In this document: positions 5,524 to 5,785 of the stretch, piece by piece
Layout: the number at the start of each line of letters is the position of its first letter
How positions within the stretch are numbered: position 1 is the first letter of the stretch
Assembly: GCA_009845505.1 (NCBI GenBank)
Contig: VXZL01000590.1
Span: forward strand, 1 to 5,785
Direction: 5' to 3'
DNA: 5,785 nt
Source of the DNA: Candidatus Poribacteria bacterium
GTDB taxonomy: Bacteria; Poribacteria; WGA-4E; WGA-3G
Position numbers and translations under genes: made by a program
Notes under the pieces: model-generated
What the model saw: only the letters and a program-made list of their open reading frames with translations
The model's database searches: none
Told to the model about the DNA's origin: nothing

Positions 5524-5529
5524 AGTATA
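5524..5529 (-). promoter_or_regulatory. Candidate -10 box for the toxin-antitoxin pair
   Basis: On the minus strand TATACT (5529-5524) is a 5/6 match to the -10 consensus, about 70 nt before the antitoxin ATG and within the 116-nt gap after the SufU-like gene. No good -35 box is seen 16-18 nt upstream, so any promoter would be weak or need an activator. An own promoter would fit a module inserted into an operon. Confidence 0.3.
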
Positions 5530-5568
5530 CCTTACATTCTTTTACGCAGTTCCGTTTGAAAAATGTTC

Positions 5569-5785
5569 CTACTCATCTTCTTCACCGGGCCACGCTGTAA
5601 TGCCATACGCACCGGCTTTGAGGACTTTGAGTGCTAATAAGGCGCACTTGAGACGAACGGGACCCAAAGGGATGCCAATCATATCCAAAATGTCATCTTT
5701 TGAGAGTTGTTTGACTTCATCAAGGGTTTTCCCCTCAATTTCCTCCGTCAGCATAGACGCAGCGGCTAAACTGATGGTGCAGCCA
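5569..5785 (-). CDS. sufU: SufU/IscU-type Fe-S scaffold, C-terminal part (cut by window edge)
   Basis: Seventy-one residues of the C-terminus are visible; the gene continues beyond the right edge. The frame reads GCTISLAAASMLTEEIEGKT at the edge, matching the GC-x-IS-x-A-A-S motif around the second cluster-binding Cys of SufU/IscU/NifU-N proteins. VRLKCALLALKVLK (residues 44-57 of the fragment) holds the third conserved Cys. SufU receives sulfur from the SufS cysteine desulfurase and passes it, or an assembled cluster, onward. The SufU-specific insertion lies upstream, outside the window, so SufU versus IscU is not settled. SufU is favoured by the RLKCA context and the SufT-like gene nearby. 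The tail after AYG is short and acidic (WPGEEDE). The in-frame ATG at 5754 is internal, not the start. Confidence 0.93.
   Translation of the reverse strand, partial: GCTISLAAASMLTEEIEGKTLDEVKQLSKDDILDMIGIPLGPVRLKCALLALKVLKAGAYGITAWPGEEDE

Overview
The window has three parts. On the left (about 1-1380) lies a dead insertion sequence. In the middle (about 1418-3041) are three plus-strand reading frames: a 29-codon ORF, a 100-residue protein of unknown function, and a Gfo/Idh/MocA-family oxidoreductase. On the right (3082-5785) is a run of short minus-strand genes that looks like the downstream end of an iron-sulfur cluster assembly (SUF-type) locus. The organism is bacterial: Shine-Dalgarno sites are good, genes are short and tightly packed, and a type II toxin-antitoxin pair is present. 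The style of the Gfo/Idh/MocA protein, the small Fe-S-linked proteins and the palindromic repeats reminds me of uncultivated lineages such as Poribacteria. That is an impression from memory, not a demonstrated assignment.

Left region: a DDE transposase of the IS4 superfamily type runs on the minus strand from 1306 to 35. It is broken by two frameshifts that compensate each other. The glutamate expected in its Y-R-E-K signature reads as alanine, so the copy is almost certainly inactive. A recognisable promoter still sits in front of it. I could not find the terminal inverted repeats; the left end may lie outside the window.

Right region, in transcription order (right to left): the C-terminal part of a SufU/IscU-type Fe-S scaffold (cut by the window edge); a RelE-like toxin with its antitoxin; a Rieske-type [2Fe-2S] ferredoxin; a MIP18/DUF59 (SufT/PaaD-like) Fe-S assembly factor; a DUF971 protein with Cys motifs; a single-domain rhodanese; and a 58-residue four-cysteine zinc-ribbon protein. 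The last three are spaced 3 and 13 nt apart and look translationally coupled. The likely common theme is maturation of Fe-S or sulfur-containing proteins. The toxin-antitoxin pair appears to have been inserted between the scaffold and the Rieske gene.

The SufT-like gene is bracketed by short palindromic repeats. On its 5' side is an inverted pair of hairpins, each with an outer GTAG, laid out like a REPIN/BIME. On its 3' side is a tandem array of GTAG-associated hairpins whose duplicated unit includes a copy of the last codons of the SufT-like gene. No CRISPR array, rRNA or tRNA is visible. I did not find one clear new system. The best leads are the GTAG hairpins, the Cys-rich RelE variant, and the 29-codon ORF overlapping the unknown gene.
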